Position numbers and translations under genes: made by a program. From a virus, in the IMG/VR virus record IMGVR_UViG_3300028384_000507, positions 1 to 30,176 of that record: DNA of 30,176 nt. One strand, 5' to 3'. Numbering within the stretch: position 1 is the stretch's first letter; the number at the start of each line of letters is the position of its first letter. Positions 13,320 to 20,128 of the stretch are shown here, piece after piece. The notes beneath the pieces are model-generated. The model was not told where the DNA came from and ran no database searches. It worked only from the letters and a program-made list of their open reading frames with translations.

Positions 13320-13854
13320 GTTGATTGAAAAGGCAAGAAAGTTTGGGTCTAAGGTACACTCTGGTCAGGTTCGCAAATATACTGGCGAACCTTACTTTAC
13401 CCACTGCGAGGCAGTGGCAGAGATGGTCTTACATTTTATTCGAGACGACGAAGTAATTGTTGCGGCACTGCTTCACGATACCGTCGAGGATTGTGGCATT
13501 TCGATTGAAGAGATCGCCGAAGAGTTTGGCGACACGGTTGCTGAGTATGTTTGGTATCTAACTAAACCCCCATCGTTCGTCGGAGACCGCGCACAGCGTA
13601 AAGCACTTGACCGTAATCGCTTGCGACTAGCACCTGAGGTTGTTCGACTCATCAAGATCCACGATCTGATGCATAACTCTCTGTCGATTCAAGAGCATAA
13701 TCCTGGACTCTGGGAGACTTGGAAAGTCGAAGCGATCGAACTGCTCAAGGCAATGCATTCTTATGATATCATCAGCGAGTGGACAACTCATGATTACCTC
13801 GTCGATGTTTACTACCCTTGGATCGCGAGGTTGCAAGAAACAGTTGACAATTGA
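13312..13854 (+). CDS. SpoT/MESH1-like (p)ppGpp hydrolase (HD domain)
   Basis: 180 residues, the size of stand-alone small alarmone hydrolases. The family removes pyrophosphate from (p)ppGpp using Mn2+. The full signature is visible: GEPYFTH (His31), ALLHDTVED (His55, Asp56, Glu59, Asp60) and KIHDLMHN (Asp118, Asn122), matching the metal and catalytic residues of SpoT and MESH1. No synthetase or regulatory domain is attached. TGGAG (13301-13305) fixes the start at GTG 13312. An ATG at 13276 in the same frame lacks a ribosome site. Likely effect: lowering alarmone in the host so that transcription and nucleotide synthesis stay high. Another HD phosphohydrolase activity remains possible. Confidence 0.85.
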   Translation: MTELIEKARKFGSKVHSGQVRKYTGEPYFTHCEAVAEMVLHFIRDDEVIVAALLHDTVEDCGISIEEIAEEFGDTVAEYVWYLTKPPSFVGDRAQRKALDRNRLRLAPEVVRLIKIHDLMHNSLSIQEHNPGLWETWKVEAIELLKAMHSYDIISEWTTHDYLVDVYYPWIARLQETVDN

Positions 13855-13872
13855 TATGAAATTTAGCATAAT
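13844..13872 (+). promoter_or_regulatory. Promoter P6 for the DNA-modification operon
   Basis: TTGACA (13844-13849), a consensus -35, 17-base spacer ending in TTTAG, CATAAT (13867-13872). The -35 overlaps the end of the hydrolase gene. The dioxygenase ATG lies 28 bases downstream of the -10. Confidence 0.75.
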
Positions 13873-13899
13873 ATATACATCTTTGTGCGAGAACATTAT

Positions 13900-15252
13900 A
13901 TGAATCATTCTTTTGAAATGCTGGACGGTGTTCGTATTGTCCAGTCTAATATTAAACTAAACTGCGAGGACAAGATCGGTTCGTTCATGACTGATCAGGA
14001 CTACGATCTCCTCGTGGATGCTGACACTGACTTTTATGCTCCTGCCTCGTTCGGCGATGTTCAGAACGAGGATAACATCATTTTTAAGTTTCGTAAGAAT
14101 GTGTTTACCGAGGAGCAACAGCGTGGTGCGTACGATGGTCTGGTAGGTGCGGCGACTCCGACTCAAAACCGTGGCAAGGCAGCAGGTCCCAAAGAGGGTC
14201 GACTGAACAATCGTGACTGGGTCACTGACTGCCAGTCTGATATCTTACAATACTTCATAGACTCAACTACCAGTCTGCTGGACGATGATCCGATAGAAAC
14301 GATTCGCCGCAAATATGCCGGCAGTAATCCTGGGGCACGTGGTTTGGTCTGGTTACGCAGTCAGATCGCCGACGCTGGTTACAATTACGATACCTTCTTC
14401 GCTGATAAGGTTGAGGAACTCAGTGCTATGTCTCCGGAAGAGGCATCGAAGCATGCGTCATTCCTCAAGAAGTCATTTATCTCTGACACTACTTATGCGA
14501 ATCAGGTACTATCCGGCATCGCTGGTTTCTTTGACCGATATCCGCGTATCCCATACGGTCGCGCCACCTCTTATACTGAGAAGAATTACTCAACGTATGA
14601 GAAGTGCTATCCGTTCATGGTGCAACTCGCTGATACGTTTAAAGAGTTGCTGCCCCGTCGTCATGGTGTACAGGAACGCGAGGCAAATAAACTGGACTCG
14701 CGCTTTCGCGTGGCAGGTAAAGAAACGCCATTCACTACGATTACGGTGAATAAGAACTTCCGCACTGCTGCTCACCGTGATGCTGGTGACCTTCACGAAG
14801 GTTTCTCCAACCTAACCGTGGTCGCCAACGATAAGGAGTGGCAGGGTGGATACCTTGTGTTGCCTGAGTATCGCGTCGCGATTAACATTCGTCCTGGTGA
14901 TCTGCTTCTGATTAACAACCACGAAGGTATTCATGGTAACACCGAGATGCTTCCGCCCGAGGGCAAAACGGTTGAAGAGATGGAGCGTATCTCGCTCGTT
15001 TGCTATTTCCGTGAAAAAATGCTAGAATTGGGTTCTTGGGAATACGAGAAGGCACGATATGATTACGTCGAATCGCGTCGTAAGGATTCGAGTCACCCGC
15101 TCTGGCATAAACTATGGAACGGTGTCTCGCCGTCAATGTGGGATAATCAAGAGTGGTACGACTACCTTGAGTCTGAACTTGGCGAAACCGTGCTTCAGAA
15201 GTATCATCCCGAGGCGATGAGCAATAATTCACTTGAGGATTTTTTTGTATGA
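13900..15252 (+). CDS. TET/JBP-type 2-oxoglutarate/Fe(II) DNA base dioxygenase
   Basis: 450 residues. Enzymes of this class hydroxylate the methyl group of 5-methylcytosine or thymine in DNA. The C-terminal double-stranded beta-helix core has the iron triad: HRD (His292, Asp294) in NKNFRTAAHRDAGD and the distal His345 in HEGIHGNT. Between them GGYLVLPEYRVAINIRPGD (317-334) matches the JBP/TET strand pattern. The N-terminal 250 residues include a conserved-looking AAGPKEGRLNNRDW segment. The protein ends in NNSLEDFFV, shared with the next protein. ATG 13900 is used, and GTG 13885 in frame is possible. The stop overlaps the glycosyltransferase start (ATGA). Which base is oxidised cannot be told from sequence. 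Confidence 0.87.
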   Translation: MNHSFEMLDGVRIVQSNIKLNCEDKIGSFMTDQDYDLLVDADTDFYAPASFGDVQNEDNIIFKFRKNVFTEEQQRGAYDGLVGAATPTQNRGKAAGPKEGRLNNRDWVTDCQSDILQYFIDSTTSLLDDDPIETIRRKYAGSNPGARGLVWLRSQIADAGYNYDTFFADKVEELSAMSPEEASKHASFLKKSFISDTTYANQVLSGIAGFFDRYPRIPYGRATSYTEKNYSTYEKCYPFMVQLADTFKELLPRRHGVQEREANKLDSRFRVAGKETPFTTITVNKNFRTAAHRDAGDLHEGFSNLTVVANDKEWQGGYLVLPEYRVAINIRPGDLLLINNHEGIHGNTEMLPPEGKTVEEMERISLVCYFREKMLELGSWEYEKARYDYVESRRKDSSHPLWHKLWNGVSPSMWDNQEWYDYLESELGETVLQKYHPEAMSNNSLEDFFV

Positions 15253-16052
15253 TTGATTATAAAATTGCGATACCTTCGTATAAACGTGCCGAGACTGTAC
15301 AGCAGAAAACGCTGAAGGTCTTGGAAAGTCATAACATCCCGCCCGAGCGCGTGACCGTGTTCGTTGCGAATGACGAGGAGTATGAGATTTACTCCGAAGC
15401 GTTGAAGGATAATATTTACAATAACATCGTAGTGGGTGTTCCTACGATCGGTGCTCAGCGTAACTTCATGGAGAAGTATTACCCCGAGGGTACACGACTC
15501 ATGATGTTTGATGATGACATCGATGAGGTTCAGCGTCGGCAAGATGAGAAGACTCTCGTTCCGATTGACGACCTGTATACTGAGATCATTGAGCGTGGGT
15601 TCACTGAGTGTGAGAACGTTGGCGCCAAGACCTTCGGCATTTATGCGGCATCGAATGCATTCTTTATGAAGGATCGAGTGTATGACAAACTCTGCTACAT
15701 TATTGCTTCGATGTTTGGTGTGATCTGTGACCACGACCCTGAACTGAATAGAGTGACGAATCACGGCGAGGACTACGAGTACAGTCTTCGTCAGTATGTC
15801 AAGCATGGCGTTCTCTGCCGCCTCGACAACTACACGGTGAAGAGCAACTACTATAAGGAAGCAGGTGGACTTCAGACTATACGCACCAAAGAATACGTCC
15901 ACAACTCGATCACTCAGATCGCTGAGATGTTCCCTGACCTTTGTACTATGTACACGCGCAAAAGTACAGGGAATGCTGAACTCCGTCTGCGCGATGCCTC
16001 AGGCGGTCGGTACGATAAGAACAGCAACTCCCTCGAAGATTTTTTCGTATAA
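15249..16052 (+). CDS. TET-associated glycosyltransferase (TAGT, GT-A-like)
   Basis: 267 residues. The GT-A type N-terminus AIPSYKRAETV, the strand VTVFVANDEEYEIY and the metal/nucleotide-sugar motif MMFDDDID (Asp88-Asp92) define the fold. The segment VGVPTIGAQRNFM precedes it. This class is known from phage operons with TET/JBP dioxygenases and is thought to add a sugar to the hydroxylated base. The ATGA coupling to the dioxygenase gene fits that pairing. The C-terminus NSNSLEDFFV repeats that of the dioxygenase. It is unlike T4 alpha/beta-glucosyltransferases, which are GT-B enzymes. The sugar donor is unknown. Confidence 0.87.
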   Translation: MIDYKIAIPSYKRAETVQQKTLKVLESHNIPPERVTVFVANDEEYEIYSEALKDNIYNNIVVGVPTIGAQRNFMEKYYPEGTRLMMFDDDIDEVQRRQDEKTLVPIDDLYTEIIERGFTECENVGAKTFGIYAASNAFFMKDRVYDKLCYIIASMFGVICDHDPELNRVTNHGEDYEYSLRQYVKHGVLCRLDNYTVKSNYYKEAGGLQTIRTKEYVHNSITQIAEMFPDLCTMYTRKSTGNAELRLRDASGGRYDKNSNSLEDFFV

Positions 16053-16166
16053 CGGTATTATTACCGATTCATTTTTTCCTTACAAATCAACGACTTACAA
16101 CGCTGCAAAAACTCCTTGGAAATCAAGGAGTTGCATCTTTACATTTTTCTTCTCCCCGAGTATAAT
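16053..16166 (+). promoter_or_regulatory. Early promoter P7 with tandem operator, paralogous to P1
   Basis: TTTACA (16138-16143), 17-base spacer, TATAAT (16161-16166). AAATCAA cores at 16084-16090 and 16120-16126 repeat with period 36, the second ending 11 bases before the -35. TATTACCGA (16059-16067) lies 71 bases before the -35, exactly as in P1. GCA plus ACTCCTT (from 16104) pairs with AAGGAGTTGC (16124-16133) with an A bulge. A CGGTA-TTAT-TACCG hairpin (16053-16066) and a T-run just after the glycosyltransferase stop may end that operon. Confidence 0.8.
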
Positions 16167-16193
16167 TCTTTATATTGAATAGGAGATAGTCTA

Positions 16194-16355
16194 ATGGATA
16201 AGCAAATTTTAATCAATCAAATCGAAGCACTCAAACCCGAAGCAATTTCATTAGGTTTCGATTACCCATCAGAAGACCCAAGCGGAGTAGATTTCGAAAC
16301 CCTAGTCGAGTTCAAGTCCGAGTTAGAGCAGTTCATCAGTCAAGTTTCTGAATAA
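16194..16355 (+). CDS. Small acidic protein behind P7
   Basis: 53 residues, sole gene between P7 and P8, with AGGAGA upstream of ATG 16194. Very acidic, with two helices (QILINQIEALKPEAISLG and VEFKSELEQFISQVSE). No family is recognised. A dedicated strong promoter and operator for one tiny acidic protein suggests an early effector or inhibitor, which is inference. Confidence 0.65.
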   Translation: MDKQILINQIEALKPEAISLGFDYPSEDPSGVDFETLVEFKSELEQFISQVSE

Positions 16356-16358
16356 AGC

Positions 16359-16387
16359 TTTACATTGTGTTATTTTTTTAGCATAAT
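16359..16387 (+). promoter_or_regulatory. Early promoter P8
   Basis: TTTACA (16359-16364), 17-base T-rich spacer ending in TTTAG, CATAAT (16382-16387). It starts four bases after the stop codon of the small acidic gene. It drives the DUF262/HNH-like gene through a 68-base structured leader. Confidence 0.75.
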
Positions 16388-16393
16388 TGAATT

Positions 16394-16433
16394 GTAGGTT
16401 GTTAATTAAACGCAACCTGCCGGCAATATTGCC
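16394..16433 (+). promoter_or_regulatory. Structured leader with 12-bp palindrome
   Basis: GTAGGTTG (16394-16401) can pair with CAACCTGC (16413-16420), with one G-T pair. The perfect palindrome GGCAATATTGCC follows at 16422-16433. Both lie between promoter P8 and the ribosome site GAGGA (16445-16449). This could be a repressor operator or an RNA structure controlling translation. Confidence 0.45.
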
Positions 16434-16455
16434 AAAACCAAAATGAGGATCAATC

Positions 16456-17781
16456 ATGAAATCTGAAATAAAGATAATGTCTCTTCAAGAGATAGTTAAC
16501 TTAGCAATCACAGGTAAGTTAGACCCCAATCCTATCGGTCAGCGACCTGCTGTAACTTCCGGCATTAAAAAATCTGTACGTATCGTTCGAAGCATGTTGA
16601 GCGGATATGGTTGTGGTATGCTAACCATCCGCGACATCCGCGACGACGAAGAAGCGAAGAAGATCTATAAGGCAGACTTTCTGATTATCGACGGAGGTCA
16701 CCGAGTTCGTGCTGTAGTCAAGTTCTATGAGGGCAAGATCTCATTGGACGGAAAGACTTATGTCGACATGGACGATGTAAACCTGTCTTCTATCATGGTA
16801 CCTGTTGATATCCGCGTTTGTACTTCGCGTGAAGCAACTGAGTTGTTCCGTAACATCAATGAAACAACTCCTGTTAATTTCATGGAGATGGTTATGTCAG
16901 ACGAGCAATCTCCTGTATGCGAGTTTATTCGAAGTCAAACGATGTACGTTAAAGAGTATGAAAACGAAGTCCACTCATTATTCAATTACCACCTAAATGC
17001 GAAAGGCGATTGGGTCGTCAAGAACTTTGACGGAAACCCCAACCCTCGCCGCAAGTGGGATGAGTATGTTGCGATCGCTTTGATTCGTGCTATCGAAGGC
17101 GGAATAGTTGACTCCGGTCAGACTGAGATCGAAGAGATCTGCGCGAACGGCAATCCTCCTATGACGAAGGCAGCGATGAAGGTTGTTAACAACTTTTTAA
17201 ACGATGCCCTCGGTCTCCGTAAGTTCCGCGGCAAGAAGTTCAACCAAGATGTATTTTCCGCTTTCTTGGTGTACTGGTTCGGTCTGTACGGTGAGAATAA
17301 AGTTTTCACTGTAAATGATAGATCTGGATTTTACCGAGATTTTATGAAAGCATATACCATCTTGACTGGTACCGCTGACACGAGTCTAGAAGATGAGACA
17401 ATATTCTTCGCTGGTCAAACTGATTTTGTAAAGAGTTTCGTTCGCAAGAACATTAAGAACTTTTCTAATTCAGTTTCGCAACAAGAAGTGTATCGTATCT
17501 TTCGCGAGTATACTGAAGGAACTGGAATTGTGTTCCGTACTGAGAAGCGATCTGAGTCTTCGGCAGTTCGCGAACAGCAACTGATCCTTCAAGACTATAA
17601 GTGTGCGATTGATGGTTTGCCGTTGTCACTTGAAGACGCTGTATTTGGTCACGATACTCCTTGGTCCGAAGGAGGGTGCGACGGTAAGATGATTCGAAAT
17701 AAGCATAATGTCGATATGGGCAGGTGTACATTAGACCAGTATCGTATGATTCTTCAGATGGAGGCTCGGAATTATGCCTAA
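16456..17781 (+). CDS. DUF262/ParB-like protein with C-terminal HNH-like motif
   Basis: 441 residues. The N-terminal part shows the DUF262/ParB-type signature: PNPIGQRP (25-31) and the nucleotide-handling IDGGHRVRAV (78-87). The middle is helical. The last 65 residues contain CAIDGLPLS, GHDTPWSEGG (His399, Asp400) and NKHNVDMG (His417, Asn418), an HNH-type nuclease pattern with only one of the usual zinc-binding cysteines. GmrSD-type enzymes, which cut glucosylated hydroxymethylcytosine DNA, combine DUF262 with an HNH-like nuclease, and ParB-like proteins accompany phage base-modification operons. A nuclease that recognises modification, or unmodified host DNA, is plausible but unproven. The ATG follows GAGGATCAATC. 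Confidence 0.72.
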   Translation: MKSEIKIMSLQEIVNLAITGKLDPNPIGQRPAVTSGIKKSVRIVRSMLSGYGCGMLTIRDIRDDEEAKKIYKADFLIIDGGHRVRAVVKFYEGKISLDGKTYVDMDDVNLSSIMVPVDIRVCTSREATELFRNINETTPVNFMEMVMSDEQSPVCEFIRSQTMYVKEYENEVHSLFNYHLNAKGDWVVKNFDGNPNPRRKWDEYVAIALIRAIEGGIVDSGQTEIEEICANGNPPMTKAAMKVVNNFLNDALGLRKFRGKKFNQDVFSAFLVYWFGLYGENKVFTVNDRSGFYRDFMKAYTILTGTADTSLEDETIFFAGQTDFVKSFVRKNIKNFSNSVSQQEVYRIFREYTEGTGIVFRTEKRSESSAVREQQLILQDYKCAIDGLPLSLEDAVFGHDTPWSEGGCDGKMIRNKHNVDMGRCTLDQYRMILQMEARNYA

Positions 17782-17950
17782 GCACTTCACCGAAAAGAAC
17801 TGGGGGTCGCTGTCTCAGTTGAACAGTTTCTTTAATAATCAAAAGGGGAGGGGACGAGAGAAAGTCCTCTCCTTCATTGGGCATACGCTTGAGACAAACA
17901 AAGCGATTTACAAGCTTGGTCCGGATGGGTTGATTATTGAAAAGAAATAA
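17774..17950 (+). CDS. 58-residue basic protein at the early/late border
   Basis: 58 residues, overlapping the end of the DUF262-like gene by eight bases. The upstream TGGAGG at 17758-17763 is a good ribosome site. The N-terminal part contains SLSQLNSFFNNQ, a hydrophobic L-x-x-F-F motif like sliding-clamp peptides, followed by basic residues (KGRGREK) and a small domain. Its TAA lies inside a late-promoter box. No family is recognised. Small T4 co-activators such as gp33 bind the clamp through similar motifs, but I see no other resemblance. Confidence 0.6.
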   Translation: MPKHFTEKNWGSLSQLNSFFNNQKGRGREKVLSFIGHTLETNKAIYKLGPDGLIIEKK

Positions 17951-17953
17951 ATA
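17946..17953 (+). promoter_or_regulatory. Late promoter box (AATAAATA)
   Basis: AATAAATA differs in one base from the T4 late consensus TATAAATA that is read by the gp55 sigma-like factor. It lies 27 bases before the ATG of the first late-type gene and repeats upstream of 19427. Confidence 0.55.
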
Positions 17954-17979
17954 GTAGGATAACTGTTTAGGGAACTACT

Positions 17980-19395
17980 ATGCCAGCATTAAAGTCAACA
18001 GACATGGGAACGAAGATCGCCAGTTCTGGTCCATATGCTGGCGAAACTCGCGATAAGATTTTTGAACTGAAGATTAAAAATAATAAGCAGTTCACACTTG
18101 GTTCTACTGAACATGGCGCGAAAGTAACTGGTGTGTCATATGACAACAAGACGCGCAAATTTTCATTCTATAGATCGACCAACAAGAATGTTATTGAAAC
18201 AGTAAGTTACACTGGCGTGTTCAAAGACCCTGAGTTCGGTGGCGGTAAAGGATCGGGCGGCGGTGCTGATGACACTAAGTACACTGAATCGTTACAGTGC
18301 TATTATTGCTCTTATGTTTTCAATATAGCAAAGAAGAAGATTACTTCGGCGAAACCAGAACAATTGAAGCAAGGAACGAGATTCGTTCAAGCGTCCGAGT
18401 CTTTAGAAAACTGTCTTGCCAATGGTCCAGGAAACTGGGTCGAGACAGATGTATACATTAAAACCGCGAACCGATTGTATGATGAGTATGGTAGTACAAT
18501 GAGATCGCCTGTTTATTTTCATCGCGGTTCAACATTTATGGATAATGTATATGCTGCGAAATCTAAGTGCCATAAAATTGACAAGGCGACCGGAGATCCG
18601 CAAGCACCAGGATCGTTCTCCCACGATAAGTGGAACCCAGGAGATATCTGGGCATCTACTTTTCCTACGAGCGATTCACCGCTTGCTGACTACACGTCGA
18701 ACTGGGGAGAACTCAACGAGCGAGTATATAACCTCGCGAAGAGTGGTAAGTTGCTTGGCATTTCTTTGAAGAAAATAGAGGCAAACGCTCTACGCGCAAA
18801 CTATCAGCAGTTCAATGCACCTACACTTGCTCCTCCTGCATCTTACAAATTTGGCAGTTGGTCATACGGTAAGACTGGCGACTTTTTTAAATCGCAGGAC
18901 ATTTATATTCGAATTAACGGGAAGGAAGTTCAGTTTCGAACGTTTGGAGGTACGACTTCTTGGCAGGGTGAGATCAAAGGTGTTGCTGCTGCAGGTGGAC
19001 GAATCGGTGGCGGTAACGTTCATTTTTATTGCAAGGAAGTATTCGGCAAGGGAATTTTTGGCAATTACGAAACTGAGGCAGAATACCTTGAGTGGTTCAA
19101 ACGTAACGAGAGCAATGGCGTTTCGCAACAAAGAATGTATGACTTGTACAAAAAATACAACAGTCAATCTTCACCTTCGCTGCCGCTGATGGATCAGGCA
19201 GAATTCATGAAGAATCTTGCCGCGATACCAAAGTTAAAAGAATATAATTTCAAAAACAGTAAAATGATCTGTTTGGAATTTTTGGATGTGATCATGTCAG
19301 GTACAACTGCTCAGCGCGATCAACTCGCAACTAAGATGTTTCGCTATGCTGAGTCGGCGACTGATCAGTCCAGTTACTTTATAAAATTATACTAA
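17980..19395 (+). CDS. Late protein, probable virion component
   Basis: 471 residues. The N-terminal 85 residues look like a small beta domain, followed by a glycine-rich linker (GGGKGSGGG, 87-95). A larger domain follows with CYYC (107-110), YFHRGSTFMDNVYAA and HDKWNPGDIWAS. The KWNPGDIW motif is conspicuous and I have a vague memory of it in uncharacterised phage proteins, but I cannot assign a function. A separate glycine-rich segment (AAAGGRIGGGNVHF) lies near 340. It follows a late-promoter box and precedes a structural-type gene, so a virion role is inferred from context. No ribosome site of quality is seen (TTTAGGGAAC, 17967-17976). Confidence 0.7.
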   Translation: MPALKSTDMGTKIASSGPYAGETRDKIFELKIKNNKQFTLGSTEHGAKVTGVSYDNKTRKFSFYRSTNKNVIETVSYTGVFKDPEFGGGKGSGGGADDTKYTESLQCYYCSYVFNIAKKKITSAKPEQLKQGTRFVQASESLENCLANGPGNWVETDVYIKTANRLYDEYGSTMRSPVYFHRGSTFMDNVYAAKSKCHKIDKATGDPQAPGSFSHDKWNPGDIWASTFPTSDSPLADYTSNWGELNERVYNLAKSGKLLGISLKKIEANALRANYQQFNAPTLAPPASYKFGSWSYGKTGDFFKSQDIYIRINGKEVQFRTFGGTTSWQGEIKGVAAAGGRIGGGNVHFYCKEVFGKGIFGNYETEAEYLEWFKRNESNGVSQQRMYDLYKKYNSQSSPSLPLMDQAEFMKNLAAIPKLKEYNFKNSKMICLEFLDVIMSGTTAQRDQLATKMFRYAESATDQSSYFIKLY

Positions 19396-19401
19396 TAAAT
19401 A
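19393..19401 (+). promoter_or_regulatory. Late promoter box (TAATAAATA)
   Basis: AATAAATA at 19394-19401, one base from the T4 late consensus. It overlaps the stop codon of the upstream gene and lies 26 bases before the ATG at 19427, the same geometry as the box at 17946. Confidence 0.55.
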
Positions 19402-19426
19402 GAAGTAAGAATAATGGGGAAATAAA

Positions 19427-20128
19427 ATGGCAATTTCAAAATATCTAAATCATCAAGGCATTGACATTGCTCGTGGATTGATCGTTGACACAAGTCATAT
19501 CAACAAGTTCGGGTTTACTGGTGCGAACGCTAATGGCACTGCTACAGTTTGGGACGGCAACGGAACAACAGCGGTTTACCCATACCCCATAGCAGGACTC
19601 GTTTCCGTGTCGTCATCGAGCGGAACGGACGACGGCGAAACCATTGAGGTACAAGGACTGGACGATCAGTTCAACGCGGTGACAGAAACGCTGACCATTG
19701 GTTCCGGTACATCAACTGCTTCTTTCTCACGCGTCTTCCGCGCAAGAATGATCACTGCTGGAAACGTCGGAACAATCTCAATCGATCAGGGTGTGAACCT
19801 TGCGGCGCAAATTTTACCAAGCAACGGTCAAACGCTGATGGCGGTGTACACTATACCGGCAGGATACACAGGATATGTCGCCAAGTTTCAAGGAAGTATG
19901 GACAAAGCAAACGTTGATGTGAAGTTTAAGTTGTATTGCCGCGAACCAAATGACAATGGTGTATTTCGTCTGATCGGGCAGTGGGGTTCGCAAGGCGGAA
20001 ACCCAGTTGGATACGAGTATCCTGTCCCATTACGCGCTCCGGAAAAATCTGACCTGCGCGTAGATGTGACGACGGGCGCGGCATGCGCGTGTGGAGCAAT
20101 CTTTGACGTGGTATTAATTAAGAACTGA
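19427..20128 (+). CDS. Virion structural protein (beta-rich)
   Basis: 233 residues, with GGGGAAATAAA upstream. Low in charge, rich in Gly, Thr, Ser and short strands, without cysteine except near the end (CACG). Segments such as VWDGNGTTAVYPYP, DDGETIEVQGLDDQFN and ETLTIGSGTST are typical of marine phage head decoration, fibre or neck proteins. I cannot place it more exactly. It is driven by a late box and overlaps the next gene by one base. Confidence 0.75.
   Translation: MAISKYLNHQGIDIARGLIVDTSHINKFGFTGANANGTATVWDGNGTTAVYPYPIAGLVSVSSSSGTDDGETIEVQGLDDQFNAVTETLTIGSGTSTASFSRVFRARMITAGNVGTISIDQGVNLAAQILPSNGQTLMAVYTIPAGYTGYVAKFQGSMDKANVDVKFKLYCREPNDNGVFRLIGQWGSQGGNPVGYEYPVPLRAPEKSDLRVDVTTGAACACGAIFDVVLIKN

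Noticed and set aside
15204-15902. 232-residue minus-strand open frame across the dioxygenase/glycosyltransferase junction
   Set aside because: It is antisense to two genes with clear motifs and has no promoter. It is an artefact of codon composition.
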